The notes: a model not told the origin generated them from the letters alone. Counted from the first letter of the stretch, positions 1-9,659 are shown. The stretch: DNA of 64,000 nt from Aquabacterium sp. (GCF_021768455.1 NZ_JAIZVX010000003.1:1-64000), one strand, 5' to 3'. A program made the numbers and translations.

Positions 1-214
1 GTCTTTCAGGGATGGCGCCAGTCTCGGGGCGCCGGGCCTGCGCGTGAAGCCGCACACGGCCGCGCCCCTGTTGTGCAACGCCGCCCACCCATCGGGGCAA
101 ACCCGGCCCACCGGCCGGGTTCGGCGGCTGACGGACCGATCCCGGCGCCACGCACCAGGGATGCGGCTTTACCAGGGTGCGCAGCGCCCGTGCGGTGTGG
201 CAAGGTGCCGTACG
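1..214. other. Leader region with no supported gene
   Basis: GC-rich stretch before the AraC-type regulator. The short ORFs that cross it have no recognisable domain and look like out-of-frame shadows. Any promoter of the regulator should lie here, but I see no convincing -35/-10 pair. Confidence 0.4.
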
Positions 215-1156
215 ATGGACAGCCTCAGCCTCATCCTCGACGACATGCACTTCGATGGCGTCGTCTTCGCCGCCACGCACAACACCGCGCCCTGGGCCTG
301 GTCGCTGGCCACCCCGGGCCTGGCCTGCTTCCACATGGTCACGGGCGGCCAGTGCTGGCTGCTGCGCGAGGGCCTGGAACCCACCCTGCTGCAGCACGGC
401 GACCTGGTCGTGCTGGCCGACGGCGGCGCCCACCGCCTGGTCGACAAACCCCAGAGCCTGGCCGTGGCCGAGCCGCTGCGGCCGCGCATGACCCGGTCGC
501 AGATGGCCGCCCACCCTCATGGCGGCGGTGGCACGCCCTGCCAGCTCATCAGCGGCCATGCCCGCTTTGACGTCGACATGGCCGCGCCACTGGTGGCCGC
601 CCTGCCCCCGCTGATGCACGTGCGCGGCCTGGGCGAGGCCCCGCCCCTGTGGCTGGCCATCGGTCTGCAGTTCCTGGCCCAGGAGGTCGCCGCGCCACGC
701 CCGGCCCAACAGGCCATCGTCAACCGCCTGGGCGACATCCTCTTCATGGAGTGCATCCGAGAGCACGTCGAGGCCCTGCCCGAAGGCTCGGGCAACTGGC
801 TGGCTGCGCTGAAGGACCGGGCGCTCTCCACCGCCCTGGCCTGCATGCACCGCGAGCCCCGCCGCGCCTGGACGGTGCCCGAACTGGCGCAGCAGGCCTG
901 CCTGTCGCGCTCGGCCTTTGCAGACCGCTTCACCCAGACCCTGGGTGAGCCCCCGCTGACCTACCTCACCCGCCACCGCATGCGCCTGGCCGCGCGGCAA
1001 CTCAGCCACAGCGCCCTGCCCGTGAACCGCATTGCCGACGAAGTGGGCTATGCCTCCGAGGCCGCCTTCAGCCAGGCGTTCAAGCGCGCCTACGGGGCCT
1101 CGCCCTCGGCCTGGCGGCTGCAGCGCACCGCCTCGCTCGGAACCGGGCAGGCATGA
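215..1156 (+). CDS. AraC family transcriptional regulator (cupin-type sensor domain)
   Basis: A DNA-binding regulator of about 313 residues. The N-terminal half (roughly 1-190) looks like the cupin-type sensing domain of AraC proteins, starting MDSLSLILDD and containing a GDLVVLADGGAHRL stretch. The C-terminal 100 residues hold two helix-turn-helix units: the first around WTVPELAQQACLSRSAFADR, the second around NRIADEVGYASEAAFSQAFKR, followed by the usual GASPSAWR ending. The ORF track starts further upstream at 44, but residues before the ATG at 215 look like non-coding read-through, so I chose 215. It is convergent with rhlE, separated by a terminator hairpin. The ligand and targets cannot be read from sequence; regulators with this cupin often control a neighbouring oxidoreductase, which would lie left of this window. 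Confidence 0.85.
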   Translation: MDSLSLILDDMHFDGVVFAATHNTAPWAWSLATPGLACFHMVTGGQCWLLREGLEPTLLQHGDLVVLADGGAHRLVDKPQSLAVAEPLRPRMTRSQMAAHPHGGGGTPCQLISGHARFDVDMAAPLVAALPPLMHVRGLGEAPPLWLAIGLQFLAQEVAAPRPAQQAIVNRLGDILFMECIREHVEALPEGSGNWLAALKDRALSTALACMHREPRRAWTVPELAQQACLSRSAFADRFTQTLGEPPLTYLTRHRMRLAARQLSHSALPVNRIADEVGYASEAAFSQAFKRAYGASPSAWRLQRTASLGTGQA

Positions 1157-1178
1157 AAAAACCGCCCGGAGGCGGTTT
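1155..1178 (-). terminator. Rho-independent terminator of the helicase gene
   Basis: An 8-bp perfect stem (AAACCGCC/GGCGGTTT) with a CGGA loop. Read on the minus strand it is followed by six T residues, which suits termination of the rhlE transcript. On the plus strand the stem is followed only by TTTCGTGTT, so it may also serve the araC-type gene weakly. Confidence 0.75.
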
Positions 1179-1201
1179 CGTGTTGCGGGCGGTCGGCCTG
1201 C

Positions 1202-2842
1202 TCAGCGGCGGGCCGTGCCCGTGCCGCCCAGCAAGGCGGCCACCTTGCGCTTGGGCTTGATGAAGCGCGAGAGGCCTGCGCCCGGATTGGCCGGGGCGGC
1301 GGCAGCGGCCTTGTCGTCCCACACCGGGGCGGCCGAAGGGTCAGGCTCGTAGGGCTTCTCGAAGAAGGGGTCGACCGGCTGGCGGCGCGGTGCCGGGCGG
1401 GCCGCAGGGCGGCTGTCGCGCGACTCGGCGGCGCGCGGGGCGTAGCCGGGTTCGCCATCGTCGCGGCGGGGTTCGCGGCGGTGGCTGCTGTCGCGGTCGC
1501 GGTCACTGCCACGGTCGCTGAAGCGGCGGGGTGGGTCGACCTCGAAGGACTCCACGTCGATCTTCTTCTTGATCAGCTTCTCGATGTCGGCCATCAGGCG
1601 GGCATCCGAGCCGCTCACCAGCGACACGGCCAGGCCGCTCGCACCTGCACGACCGGTGCGGCCAATGCGGTGCACATAGTCTTCGGCGTTGAAGGGGATG
1701 TCGAAGTTGAACACCGCCGGCAGGGCCGCGATGTCGATGCCGCGGGCGGCCACGTCGGTGGCCACGAGCATGTCCACGTCACCGCGCTTGAAGGCGTCCA
1801 GGGCCTTGATGCGCTCGTCCTGCGATTTGTCGCCGTGCAGGGCCGAGGTGCGCAGGCCGTCGCGTTCAAAGGAACGGGCCAGGCGGGCGCAACCCAGCTT
1901 GGAGTTCACGAAGACGATGGACTGCTTGATCTCGCGCTCGCGCAGGATCTTGACGATGGCGGCGCGCTTGCTGTCATCGTCGACGCGGTAGAAGCGCTGC
2001 TCGACGTTGGTCGCCGTCTGGTTCGGGCGGGCCACTTCGACCAGCACCGGGTCCTGCAGGTAGCTCTGCGCCAGCTTCTTGATCTCGGGCGAGAAGGTGG
2101 CCGAGAACAGCAGGGTCTGGCGGGTCTTGGGCAGGTAGCTCAGGATGCGCTGCAGGTCCGGCAGGAAGCCGATGTCCAGCATGCGGTCGGCCTCGTCGAG
2201 CACCACGTACTCAACCTGCGAGAGGTTGCAGTTCTTGGCCTCGATGTGGTCGATCAGGCGGCCCGGGGTGGCGATCAGCACCTCGACGCCGGCCTTGAGC
2301 TCGACCGTCTGCTCCTTCATGTTCATGCCGCCAAAGACCACGGCCGAGCGCAGGTTGCACTTGCTGGCGTAGGTCTTGACGTTGTCGGCCACCTGGATGG
2401 CCAGCTCGCGCGTGGGCGCCAGCACGATGGCGCGCACCGGGTGGCGGGCGGGCGACATGCTGGCGTTCTCGTGCTTCATCATCTTCTGAAGCAGGGGGAT
2501 CGAGAAGGCGGCGGTCTTGCCGGTGCCGGTTTGCGCGGCGCCCATCACGTCACGACCAGCCAGCACCAAGGGGATGGCCTTGGCCTGGATGGGCGTCATC
2601 GTGGGATACGTGATGGCGCGCAGGATCTTGGGGTCGAGCGGCAGGGTGTCGAAGCGGGCGGGGGCTTCGGGCGCGGCCTCTGGCGCCGCATCTTGGGTTG
2701 CGGGCACCAGGGAAGCGTCGGACAGAGGTGCCGCGGGGGTGACAGGCGCAGCGTCAGGCTGTGCCGCGACCAGGTCGGCAGGGGTGGTCGCTTGGGGCAG
2801 ATTTGAATTCATCGGTTGCGCATTATCCGCCTCTTGCTGCAT
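1202..2842 (-). CDS. rhlE: DEAD-box ATP-dependent RNA helicase, RhlE type
   Basis: Unwinds RNA duplexes using ATP; family members act in ribosome maturation and RNA decay in the cytoplasm. Visible motifs in order are AQTGTGKT (Walker A), PTRELA, TPGR, DEAD, SAT, and the C-terminal helicase motif HRIGRTGRAG. After the two RecA-like domains comes a basic, low-complexity tail with Arg/Asp repeats (DRGSDRDRDSSHRREP), typical of RhlE-like enzymes. The N-terminal 70 residues are Ala/Pro-rich and probably disordered. The start is uncertain: ATG at 2842, or ATG at 2812 (MNSNLPQ), neither with a clear ribosome binding site. The gene is single, about 50 bases downstream of the amgK-like gene on the same strand. 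Confidence 0.9.
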   Translation of the reverse strand: MQQEADNAQPMNSNLPQATTPADLVAAQPDAAPVTPAAPLSDASLVPATQDAAPEAAPEAPARFDTLPLDPKILRAITYPTMTPIQAKAIPLVLAGRDVMGAAQTGTGKTAAFSIPLLQKMMKHENASMSPARHPVRAIVLAPTRELAIQVADNVKTYASKCNLRSAVVFGGMNMKEQTVELKAGVEVLIATPGRLIDHIEAKNCNLSQVEYVVLDEADRMLDIGFLPDLQRILSYLPKTRQTLLFSATFSPEIKKLAQSYLQDPVLVEVARPNQTATNVEQRFYRVDDDSKRAAIVKILREREIKQSIVFVNSKLGCARLARSFERDGLRTSALHGDKSQDERIKALDAFKRGDVDMLVATDVAARGIDIAALPAVFNFDIPFNAEDYVHRIGRTGRAGASGLAVSLVSGSDARLMADIEKLIKKKIDVESFEVDPPRRFSDRGSDRDRDSSHRREPRRDDGEPGYAPRAAESRDSRPAARPAPRRQPVDPFFEKPYEPDPSAAPVWDDKAAAAAPANPGAGLSRFIKPKRKVAALLGGTGTARR

Positions 2843-2894
2843 TTTTGCGCAGTTTTATTGGGCGAAAGGGCCGGCCAGTTCGGCAGACGGGGGC

Positions 2895-3989
2895 TCAGAA
2901 GGTGAAACCGACCTGGGTCTGGGTGCCCCCATGGGCGGCTTCGGCGCGCTCCAGCAGGTGGGCCAGCGGGCCCAGGCCCTGGTAGCGTGAGGCCACACGG
3001 TGGGCAAAGGTCCAGACGCGGGGGATGTCGTCCAGGTACTGGCGCTTGCCGTCGCGGATGCCCAGGCGGGCGAAGATGCCCAGCACCTTGAGGTGGCGCT
3101 GCAGGCCCATCCACTCGAACTGGCGCCAGAAATCGGCGAAGTCGGCGGTCACGGGCAGGCCGGCCTTTTTGGCGCGCTCCCAGTAGCGCACGGCGTAGTC
3201 CAGCTGGATGTCTTCGTCCCAGATCACGTAGGCGTCGCGCAGCAGCGAGACCAGGTCGTAGGTCAGGGGGCCACGCACGGCATCCTGGAAGTCGATCACG
3301 CCGGGGCGGGCCGCCGGGTTGGCCGGGTCGACCATGAGGTTGCGGCTGTGGAAGTCCCGGTGCACGAAGGCCACGGGCTGCGCCAGGCACTCGGCCTTGA
3401 TCAGGGCGAAGGCCTTGTCGAACACGGTGCGGTCGGCATCCGAGATGGTTTGGCCGCGCAGCTGGGTGAAGTACCAGTCGGGCATCAGGTCGAGCTCGCG
3501 CTGCAGCAGGGCGTCGTCATAGGGCGGCAGGCTGTCGGCAGGCACGGCCTGCAGGCGCAGCAGCTCGTCGATGGCGGCCATGTAGCGCAAGCGGTTGGGC
3601 TGACCGGGGTGGTGGTCCAGCTCACCCATGTCCAGGGTCGACAGGAAGGTGTGGGCCCCCAGGTCGCTCAGCAGCATGAAGCCCTGGACCTCGTCCCATG
3701 CATGGATCACGGGGACGTTCACGCCCCCGGCGGCCAGCAGGCGGTCGATGGCCACAAAGGGACGGCAATCTTCCTTGGCGGGCGGGGCGTCCATCACGAT
3801 CAGGCTGGCGCCGGCGGCCGTGTCGACCCGGAAATAGCGTCGGAAGCTGGCATCGGCGCTGGCCGAGCGCACGCTGGCGGGCTGCAGGCCATGGGCCGGC
3901 GCCACACCGGCCAGCCAGGCCTCAAAGGCCGCCTGGCGGGCAGGATCGGACCAGGAGATCGGGGAGGTCTGGGCGGGGGATGCGGTCAT
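2895..3989 (-). CDS. amgK: AmgK-like N-acetylmuramate/N-acetylglucosamine kinase (aminoglycoside phosphotransferase fold)
   Basis: Probably phosphorylates the anomeric carbon of MurNAc/GlcNAc in the cell-wall recycling route that bypasses de novo UDP-MurNAc synthesis. It is a 364-residue protein with the kinase fold of aminoglycoside phosphotransferases. It has a catalytic loop HRDFHSRNLMV (about residue 200) and the metal-binding DFQDAVRGPLTYDLVSLLRD segment. This pair of motifs and the position divergent from lptD match AmgK of pseudomonads and betaproteobacteria. AmgK is usually followed by the uridylyltransferase MurU, but here the next gene on the strand is a helicase, so MurU is missing from the locus. 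A generic phosphotransferase is the alternative. The divergent promoters share the 156-bp gap to lptD. Confidence 0.72.
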   Translation of the reverse strand: MTASPAQTSPISWSDPARQAAFEAWLAGVAPAHGLQPASVRSASADASFRRYFRVDTAAGASLIVMDAPPAKEDCRPFVAIDRLLAAGGVNVPVIHAWDEVQGFMLLSDLGAHTFLSTLDMGELDHHPGQPNRLRYMAAIDELLRLQAVPADSLPPYDDALLQRELDLMPDWYFTQLRGQTISDADRTVFDKAFALIKAECLAQPVAFVHRDFHSRNLMVDPANPAARPGVIDFQDAVRGPLTYDLVSLLRDAYVIWDEDIQLDYAVRYWERAKKAGLPVTADFADFWRQFEWMGLQRHLKVLGIFARLGIRDGKRQYLDDIPRVWTFAHRVASRYQGLGPLAHLLERAEAAHGGTQTQVGFTF

Positions 3990-4145
3990 GGCAGGGCGAC
4001 TCGGGTGAAGACTCAGGGAAGGCGGGCGGCATGAAATAATGCGGCGATTCTAGGCAAGGCCGGATCGCAACGCGGACGCCCACGCCGCAGCCTCTCTGCG
4101 ACAGCCACTCCCTGGCCGCCCGCCACAGCCCTTTCTGACCGCCTT

Positions 4146-6902
4146 GTGAACCGCCTTCACCGCCTCCCTGCCCTGCCCCGCTGCACCCCGATGGCCCTGG
4201 CCGCGGCCCTGTGCGCGGCCTCCTTCGCCTGCCTGCCCACCGCCTGGTCGGCCGAGCCGACCGAGCCCCTCGCCGGCAACACGCCCGAGCGCTCCACCGT
4301 GGCCGCGCGGGCTCGGGCCCTGAGCGCGGTGGCCGCTGCCCAGGCGGCATCCGCCGCATCTGCCGCGGCCGCTGCATCCGCCTCGGCCACCAGCAAAGCC
4401 ATCAAGGCCACCAAGGCCGACACCACGGTCAAGCCCACCCAGGCACCGGCCACGACGGCTTCACCTGCCCCGGCCACCAAGGCCGCCGCCCAGGTGTCCG
4501 CCCCGGCAGGCGACGCCCCCCTGACCCGGGACAGCGACCGCGGCACCGGCGCCTCGCGCCTGAGCTTCTCCCTGCCCAGCACGCCGAGTGCCCCCCACGA
4601 CGGCAAGCAGCCGCTTTTCTTCGAGGCCGACCACCTCGAGGGCGAAAGCGGCAGCCGCACCCGTGCCACCGGTGCCGTGCGCCTGCGCCAGGGCGAGCTG
4701 ACCGTGCGTGCCGACGAGATGACCCACACCCAAGCCGACAACGCCGCCAGCGCCATGGGCCATGTGGTCATCACACGCAACGGCAATGTGTTTTCCGGCC
4801 CCGAGCTCAACCTGAAGCTCGACACCCTGACCGGCGAGTTCATCCGCCCGCAGTACTGGTTCGCCCGCACCCAGGCCGGCGGTCAGGCCGAGCTGATCGA
4901 GTTCCTCGGCGAGAACCGCCTGCGCGCCTTCCGCACCAGCTACAGCAGCTGCACCCCGGAGAACACCGCCGATGGCAGCCCCGGCGAGCCCGACTGGTCC
5001 CTCAAGACCAGCCGCGTCGACATGGACTTCGACGCCAACGAGGGCCGCGCCGAAAACGCCGTCATCTGGTTCCAGGGCGTGCCCATCCTGGCCGCGCCGG
5101 TGCTGACCTTCCCGCTCAACGACCAGCGCAAGTCCGGCTGGTTGCCGCCCAGCATCGACTACGACAACAAGAGCGGCCTCGAATTCGGCGTCCCCTACTA
5201 CTGGAACATCGCGCCCCAGCGCGACCTCACCCTCACGCCCACGGTGTCCACCCGCCGCGGCCCGGGTCTGGGCGCCGAGTTCCGCTACATGGGGGCTCAC
5301 GACCTGGGCTCGCTGGAGGTCTACGGCATCCCCGATGACAGCGTGGCCGGCAAGTCCCGCGGCCTGGTCGACTTCAAGCACCTTGGCAGCCTGGAGAGCA
5401 GCGACAGCTTCGCCCTGACCAGCTACGACATCCGCTGGCGCCGCGTCTCGGACGACGACTACTGGCGCGACTTCCCGCGCAACCTGCCCTCGATCACACC
5501 GCGCCTGTACGACAGCCACGCCAACGTCGAACGCCAGCTCAATGCGCAGAACTGGGGCCTGGGCAACACCCAGACCACGCTGTATGGCGGCGTGCAGACC
5601 TGGCAGGTCCTGCGCGACCTCGACACCACGGCCGACGCCACCAGCAGCGCCATCGAAGCCCCCTACCGCCGCAGCCAGCTCGGCTTGCGCAGCCGCAGCG
5701 ACGTCGACAGCGCCCTGAGCTGGACCACCCAGGCCCAGATCGACCGCTTCACCCACCAGGACGCCAGCAAGATCACCGGCAACCGCGTGAACCTGACCGG
5801 CCAGGTGGAGCGCGCCATCGACCTGGGTGGCGTCACGCTCACCCCGCGCCTGGCCCTCAACAGCACCCAGTACGACCTGGACCAGGCGCTGGCCAACGGC
5901 AGCCGCACCGCCTCACGCACCCTGCCCACCTTCAGCCTGAACGCCGGCATGACGCTGGAGCGCCCGGCCACCCTGTTCGGCCGAGACCTCACCCAGACCC
6001 TGGAGCCGCGCATCCAGTACGTGCGCACGCCCTACAGCGACCAGAGCCTGCTGCCCCTGTTCGACAGCGCCCCGCGCGACTTCAACCAGTACGCCATCTA
6101 CAGCGAAAACGCCTACACCGGCGTGGACCGCGTGTCCGACGCCAACCAGATCACCATGGGCGTGAGCTCGCGCCTGCTCGACAACAAGACCGGCGCCGAA
6201 GCCATGCGCTTTGGCGTGGTGCAAAAGCTGCTGCTGTCCGACCAGCGCATCAACCCCTCGGGCACCGGGCCGATCACGCAGCGCCTGTCCGACCTGCTGC
6301 TGCTGGGCTCCACCTCGGTGATCCCGTCCTGGAACCTCGACAGCGTGGTGCAACTCAATGGCCAGACCCACGAGGCCGAACGCGCCACCATGGGCGTGCG
6401 CTACTCGCCCGGGCCCTTCCGCACGGTCAGCACCACCTACCGCTACACCCGTGGCGCCACCAACCAGATCGACTTGGGCTGGCAATGGCCCCTGTTCGGC
6501 CGCAAGACCACGGTCAGCCAGCTCAAGGCCCAGGCCTCTTCGCCCGATCAGATCGCGCTCAACCAGCAAGGCGCGACATCAGGCCAGCAATGCGGCGGCA
6601 CCTGGTATGGCGTGGGACGCCTGAACTACAGCCTGCGGGACGGCCGCATGGCCAACACCCTGCTGGGCGTCGAATACGACGCCGGCTGCTGGATCGCCCG
6701 CGTCGTCGGCGAACGGGTCACCACCGGCAGCACCCAGGCCAGCACCCGCATCATGTTCCAGCTGGAACTGGTGGGCCTGTCGCGCATCGGCTCGAACCCG
6801 CTGAGCACATTGAAGGACAATATCCCTGGCTACAGCCTGCTGCGCGAACAAAGCAGCGTGCTGTCTGCGCCCGGCGCCACGCGAACCACCACCGATGACT
6901 GA
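4146..6902 (+). CDS. lptD: LPS-assembly outer membrane protein LptD
   Basis: Final step of LPS export: with LptE it inserts LPS into the outer leaflet. The 918-residue precursor has a signal peptide (MALAAALCAASFACLPTAWSA, cleavage after AWSA) and then an unusually Ala-rich segment to about residue 120. An OstA-like N-terminal domain (around LFFEADHLEGE to VVITRNGN) and the large beta-barrel follow, with the family signature VPILAAPVLTFPLNDQRKSG. The called start is a GTG at 4146; an ATG 45 bases downstream (MALAAALC) would give a shorter signal peptide. The mature protein has only three cysteines (one in SYSSCTPEN, two near the C-terminus), against four in E. coli. The stop overlaps the surA start by 8 bases. 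Confidence 0.95.
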   Translation: MNRLHRLPALPRCTPMALAAALCAASFACLPTAWSAEPTEPLAGNTPERSTVAARARALSAVAAAQAASAASAAAAASASATSKAIKATKADTTVKPTQAPATTASPAPATKAAAQVSAPAGDAPLTRDSDRGTGASRLSFSLPSTPSAPHDGKQPLFFEADHLEGESGSRTRATGAVRLRQGELTVRADEMTHTQADNAASAMGHVVITRNGNVFSGPELNLKLDTLTGEFIRPQYWFARTQAGGQAELIEFLGENRLRAFRTSYSSCTPENTADGSPGEPDWSLKTSRVDMDFDANEGRAENAVIWFQGVPILAAPVLTFPLNDQRKSGWLPPSIDYDNKSGLEFGVPYYWNIAPQRDLTLTPTVSTRRGPGLGAEFRYMGAHDLGSLEVYGIPDDSVAGKSRGLVDFKHLGSLESSDSFALTSYDIRWRRVSDDDYWRDFPRNLPSITPRLYDSHANVERQLNAQNWGLGNTQTTLYGGVQTWQVLRDLDTTADATSSAIEAPYRRSQLGLRSRSDVDSALSWTTQAQIDRFTHQDASKITGNRVNLTGQVERAIDLGGVTLTPRLALNSTQYDLDQALANGSRTASRTLPTFSLNAGMTLERPATLFGRDLTQTLEPRIQYVRTPYSDQSLLPLFDSAPRDFNQYAIYSENAYTGVDRVSDANQITMGVSSRLLDNKTGAEAMRFGVVQKLLLSDQRINPSGTGPITQRLSDLLLLGSTSVIPSWNLDSVVQLNGQTHEAERATMGVRYSPGPFRTVSTTYRYTRGATNQIDLGWQWPLFGRKTTVSQLKAQASSPDQIALNQQGATSGQQCGGTWYGVGRLNYSLRDGRMANTLLGVEYDAGCWIARVVGERVTTGSTQASTRIMFQLELVGLSRIGSNPLSTLKDNIPGYSLLREQSSVLSAPGATRTTTDD

Positions 6903-8355
6903 CCACCTGCCCTCCTCACGCTCGACCCGCCCCGCCCGCCACCCTGCGTCTGCCGCGGGGCTGAGCGCCCAGCCCGCCTGGCGCCCGCGCGTGATCGCCA
7001 GCTGCGTGGCCCTGAGCCTGCTCGCCGGTGGCATGCCCCCCGCCCTGGCCCAGCTGCAGCGCAAGGACGCCCCCGCGACCTCGCCACGCATCCCCGGCAA
7101 CCGCAGCATGAGCACCGAGCTCAACCTGGCCGGCCAACAAACCACCGCCGACTACATCGTCGCCGTGGTCAACAGCGAGCTCATCACCCACACCGATGTC
7201 GACAAACGCGTCAGCCGCATCCTCGACACCGCCCAGCGCAACACGCAACTGCCACCCGCCGATGAGCTGCGCAGCCAGGTGCTCGACGCCCTGATCGACG
7301 AGAAGGTCCAGATTTCCTTCGCCAAGAACAACGGCATCGACGTCGGTGAGTCCGAGATCGACGGCACCATCGAGAGCATCGCCTCGCAGAACCAGCTCAG
7401 CCTGGCCGAGCTGCGCCAGCGCATGGAAAGCGATGGCCTGGATTTCCAGCGCTACCGCGCGAGCCTGAAGGAGCAGATCCTGCTGCAGCGAGTGCGCGAG
7501 CGCGAGGTCATCCCCCGCATCAAGATCAGCGACGAAGAGCTCGACGCCTTCATCGCCTCCGATCCGGCCGCGCAGGCCGAGGTCAACCTGAATGTCGCCC
7601 ACATCCTGATCGCCGTGCCCGAAGGTGCCACGGCCGCCCAGGTGCAGGCCTTGCAGGCCAAGGCCCAGGCGCTGCAGGAGAGCGCATCCCGCGGCGCCAA
7701 CTTCGGCCAGCTCGCCAAGGACAACTCCGCCGACAAGGCCACCCGCGACCAGGGCGGCGGCTTCGGCATGCGCCCGGCCAGCAAGCTGCCCGACATCTTC
7801 GTCAACGTCACCAAGGACCTCAAGGTCGGCCAGGTGGCTCCGCTGGTGCGCTCCAACGCGGGCTTCCACATCGTCAAGCTGATCGAGCGCGAAAACTCGG
7901 CCCAGGCCAGCTACACCGAGCAGCGTGCCCGCCACATCCTGCTGCGCACCACACCGCAGCAGCCTCCGGCCGAGCAGATCAAGCGCCTGAGCGAGATCCG
8001 CAAACAGATCATTGGCGGCCAAGGCAGCTTCGCGCAGATGGCGCGCCAGTACTCCGAAGACGGCAGCGCCGCCAAAGGCGGCGACCTGGGCTGGGCCGCG
8101 CCCGGCCAGTTCGTGCCCGAGTTCGAGAAGGCCATGGTGGCCCTGCAGCCCGGCCAGATCTCCGAGCCCATCGTCAGCCGCTTTGGCGTGCACCTGATCC
8201 AGCTGATCGAGCGCCGCGAGGTCAAGCTGACCGATGCCCAGCAGCGCGAAGCCGCCCGTGCGGTGCTGCGCGAACGCAAGTTCGAGCCCACCTATGAAGA
8301 ATGGGCACGCGAACTCCGCGCCGCCGCCTACGTGGAAATGCGCGATGCGCCCTGA
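6895..8355 (+). CDS. surA: Periplasmic chaperone / peptidyl-prolyl isomerase SurA
   Basis: Escorts unfolded outer-membrane proteins, LptD among them, through the periplasm. The 486-residue precursor has a long N-terminus with a hydrophobic stretch ([20 protein letters not shown]). The SurA N-terminal domain follows ([20 protein letters not shown]), then two parvulin domains: the first around [12 protein letters not shown] to [11 protein letters not shown], the second around [12 protein letters not shown] to [12 protein letters not shown]. Start ATG at 6895 lies inside the end of lptD, implying translational coupling. E. coli has pdxA between surA and rsmA; here surA runs directly into rsmA with an 11-base overlap. 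Confidence 0.95.
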   Translation: MTDHLPSSRSTRPARHPASAAGLSAQPAWRPRVIASCVALSLLAGGMPPALAQLQRKDAPATSPRIPGNRSMSTELNLAGQQTTADYIVAVVNSELITHTDVDKRVSRILDTAQRNTQLPPADELRSQVLDALIDEKVQISFAKNNGIDVGESEIDGTIESIASQNQLSLAELRQRMESDGLDFQRYRASLKEQILLQRVREREVIPRIKISDEELDAFIASDPAAQAEVNLNVAHILIAVPEGATAAQVQALQAKAQALQESASRGANFGQLAKDNSADKATRDQGGGFGMRPASKLPDIFVNVTKDLKVGQVAPLVRSNAGFHIVKLIERENSAQASYTEQRARHILLRTTPQQPPAEQIKRLSEIRKQIIGGQGSFAQMARQYSEDGSAAKGGDLGWAAPGQFVPEFEKAMVALQPGQISEPIVSRFGVHLIQLIERREVKLTDAQQREAARAVLRERKFEPTYEEWARELRAAAYVEMRDAP

Positions 8356-9181
8356 CCGCCCCGGCAGCCGGCCCGGCCACGACACCCGCCCCCAAGGCCC
8401 CAAGCGCGCCGTCGCCGGCGGTGGCGGACACATCGCCCGCAAGCGTTTTGGCCAGCACTTCCTGAGCGACCTCGGCGTCATCGACGAGATCGTGCGCGCC
8501 ATCGCGCCCAAGCCAGGCCAGTCCCTGGTCGAAATCGGCCCTGGCCTCGCCGCCCTGACCAACCCGGTGGTCGAGCGCAGCGAACGGCTCACCGTCATCG
8601 AACTGGACCGCGACCTCGCCGCCCGCCTGCGCAAGCGCAGCGAGCTGCAGGTGATCGAGTCCGACGTGCTGAAGGTGGACTTCGGCGCGATCGCCCGCGA
8701 TGCCGGCCAGAAACTGCGGGTGATCGGCAACCTGCCCTACAACATCTCCAGCCCCATCCTCTTCCACCTGCTGCCCTGGGCCGACCACGTTGTCGACCAG
8801 CACTTCATGCTGCAGAAGGAGGTGGTGGACCGCATGGTGGCCAGCCCGGGCAACAAGGACTACGGCCGACTGAGCGTGATGCTGCAGTGGCGCTACGCCA
8901 TGGAAAACGTGGTTCACGTGCCCCCGGAGGCCTTTGACCCGCCGCCGAAGGTGGACTCGGCCGTGGTGCGCATGACGCCGCTGGCCGAGGTGCCTGCGGT
9001 CGATCCGCAGGTGCTGGAAAAGATGGTGGCGGTCGCCTTCTCGCAGCGCCGCAAACTGCTGCGCCATACCCTGGGCCACTGGATCGAAGAGCACGGCATC
9101 GACACCGACTTCGACCTGCAACGCCGTGCCGAAGAGGTGCCGGTGAGCGATTACCTGGCGCTGGCGGCCCTCAAGCGCTGA
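8345..9181 (+). CDS. rsmA: 16S rRNA dimethyladenosine transferase RsmA (KsgA)
   Basis: Dimethylates the two adjacent adenosines near the 3' end of 16S rRNA (A1518/A1519 in E. coli) during 30S maturation. The 278-residue protein begins [11 protein letters not shown] with a basic extension and then the family start [10 protein letters not shown]. Motifs are [10 protein letters not shown] (SAM binding), the [12 protein letters not shown] catalytic motif, and [13 protein letters not shown]. The C-terminal domain contains [14 protein letters not shown] start it at ATG 8345, which overlaps the end of surA by 11 bases; the longer ORF-track start at 8234 lies in surA and is not plausible. Last gene of the lptD operon. 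Confidence 0.95.
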   Translation: MRPDRPGSRPGHDTRPQGPKRAVAGGGGHIARKRFGQHFLSDLGVIDEIVRAIAPKPGQSLVEIGPGLAALTNPVVERSERLTVIELDRDLAARLRKRSELQVIESDVLKVDFGAIARDAGQKLRVIGNLPYNISSPILFHLLPWADHVVDQHFMLQKEVVDRMVASPGNKDYGRLSVMLQWRYAMENVVHVPPEAFDPPPKVDSAVVRMTPLAEVPAVDPQVLEKMVAVAFSQRRKLLRHTLGHWIEEHGIDTDFDLQRRAEEVPVSDYLALAALKR

Positions 9182-9191
9182 CCATGCCCAT

Positions 9192-9207
9192 GCCGGGCAA
9201 GCCCGGC
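9192..9207. terminator. Possible hairpin between rsmA and the small exported protein gene
   Basis: GCCGGGC-AA-GCCCGGC lies just after the rsmA stop. The following sequence (CTTCGCCTCACTTTT) is only mildly T-rich, so this is a weak terminator candidate that could serve rsmA. Confidence 0.3.
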
Positions 9208-9214
9208 CTTCGCC

Positions 9215-9439
9215 TCACTTTTGAAGGCGGCGGCGCGCCAGACCGACCACCAGGCCTGCCCCGGCCAGCATGGAGGCCAGCAAAGGCGACGAGGACAGGG
9301 AAGGTGCCGTCCACTGCGCCAGCACCTCGGGCATGCCGCGCATGCCGGTGGGGACGGCCTCCGTCACCTCAGGGGTCGCGGCCTGGGCCAGGTTGGCGGC
9401 GCAGCTCAGCACGAGGAGGGCAAGGATCCTGGACTTCAT
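9215..9439 (-). CDS. Small exported protein with C-terminal membrane anchor
   Basis: I do not recognise a named family. The 74-residue product starting at ATG 9439 has a clean signal peptide (MKSRILALLVLSCAANLAQA, cleavage before ATPEV). A short mature part of about 30 residues follows, then a hydrophobic C-terminal helix (LLASMLAGAGLVVGLA) ending in RRRLQK. This layout resembles the sorting tail of PEP-CTERM-type proteins, but the Pro-Glu-Pro motif is absent. The ORF-track start at 9580 would put the signal peptide internal, so I prefer 9439. It is convergent with rsmA and divergent from cca. Confidence 0.55.
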   Translation of the reverse strand: MKSRILALLVLSCAANLAQAATPEVTEAVPTGMRGMPEVLAQWTAPSLSSSPLLASMLAGAGLVVGLARRRLQK

Positions 9440-9659
9440 GGCAAACATCCTGGTTGATGCGGATGTGTGAAGCAATGCACACGCCGTGCCAGACACCACG
9501 CCATGCCCCAGGCCCATCGGGCGCCCGATGCCGTGGCAAAACAGAGCCAGCCTGACCGCCCATTCCAGGGTTTGCCCCATCGTGGTTCACCCTCATCCCC
9601 CAACGCCCCAAGGCGGCCCACCGGGCCGCACGGCCAGGCGCCTTCACTACACTGCAAGC

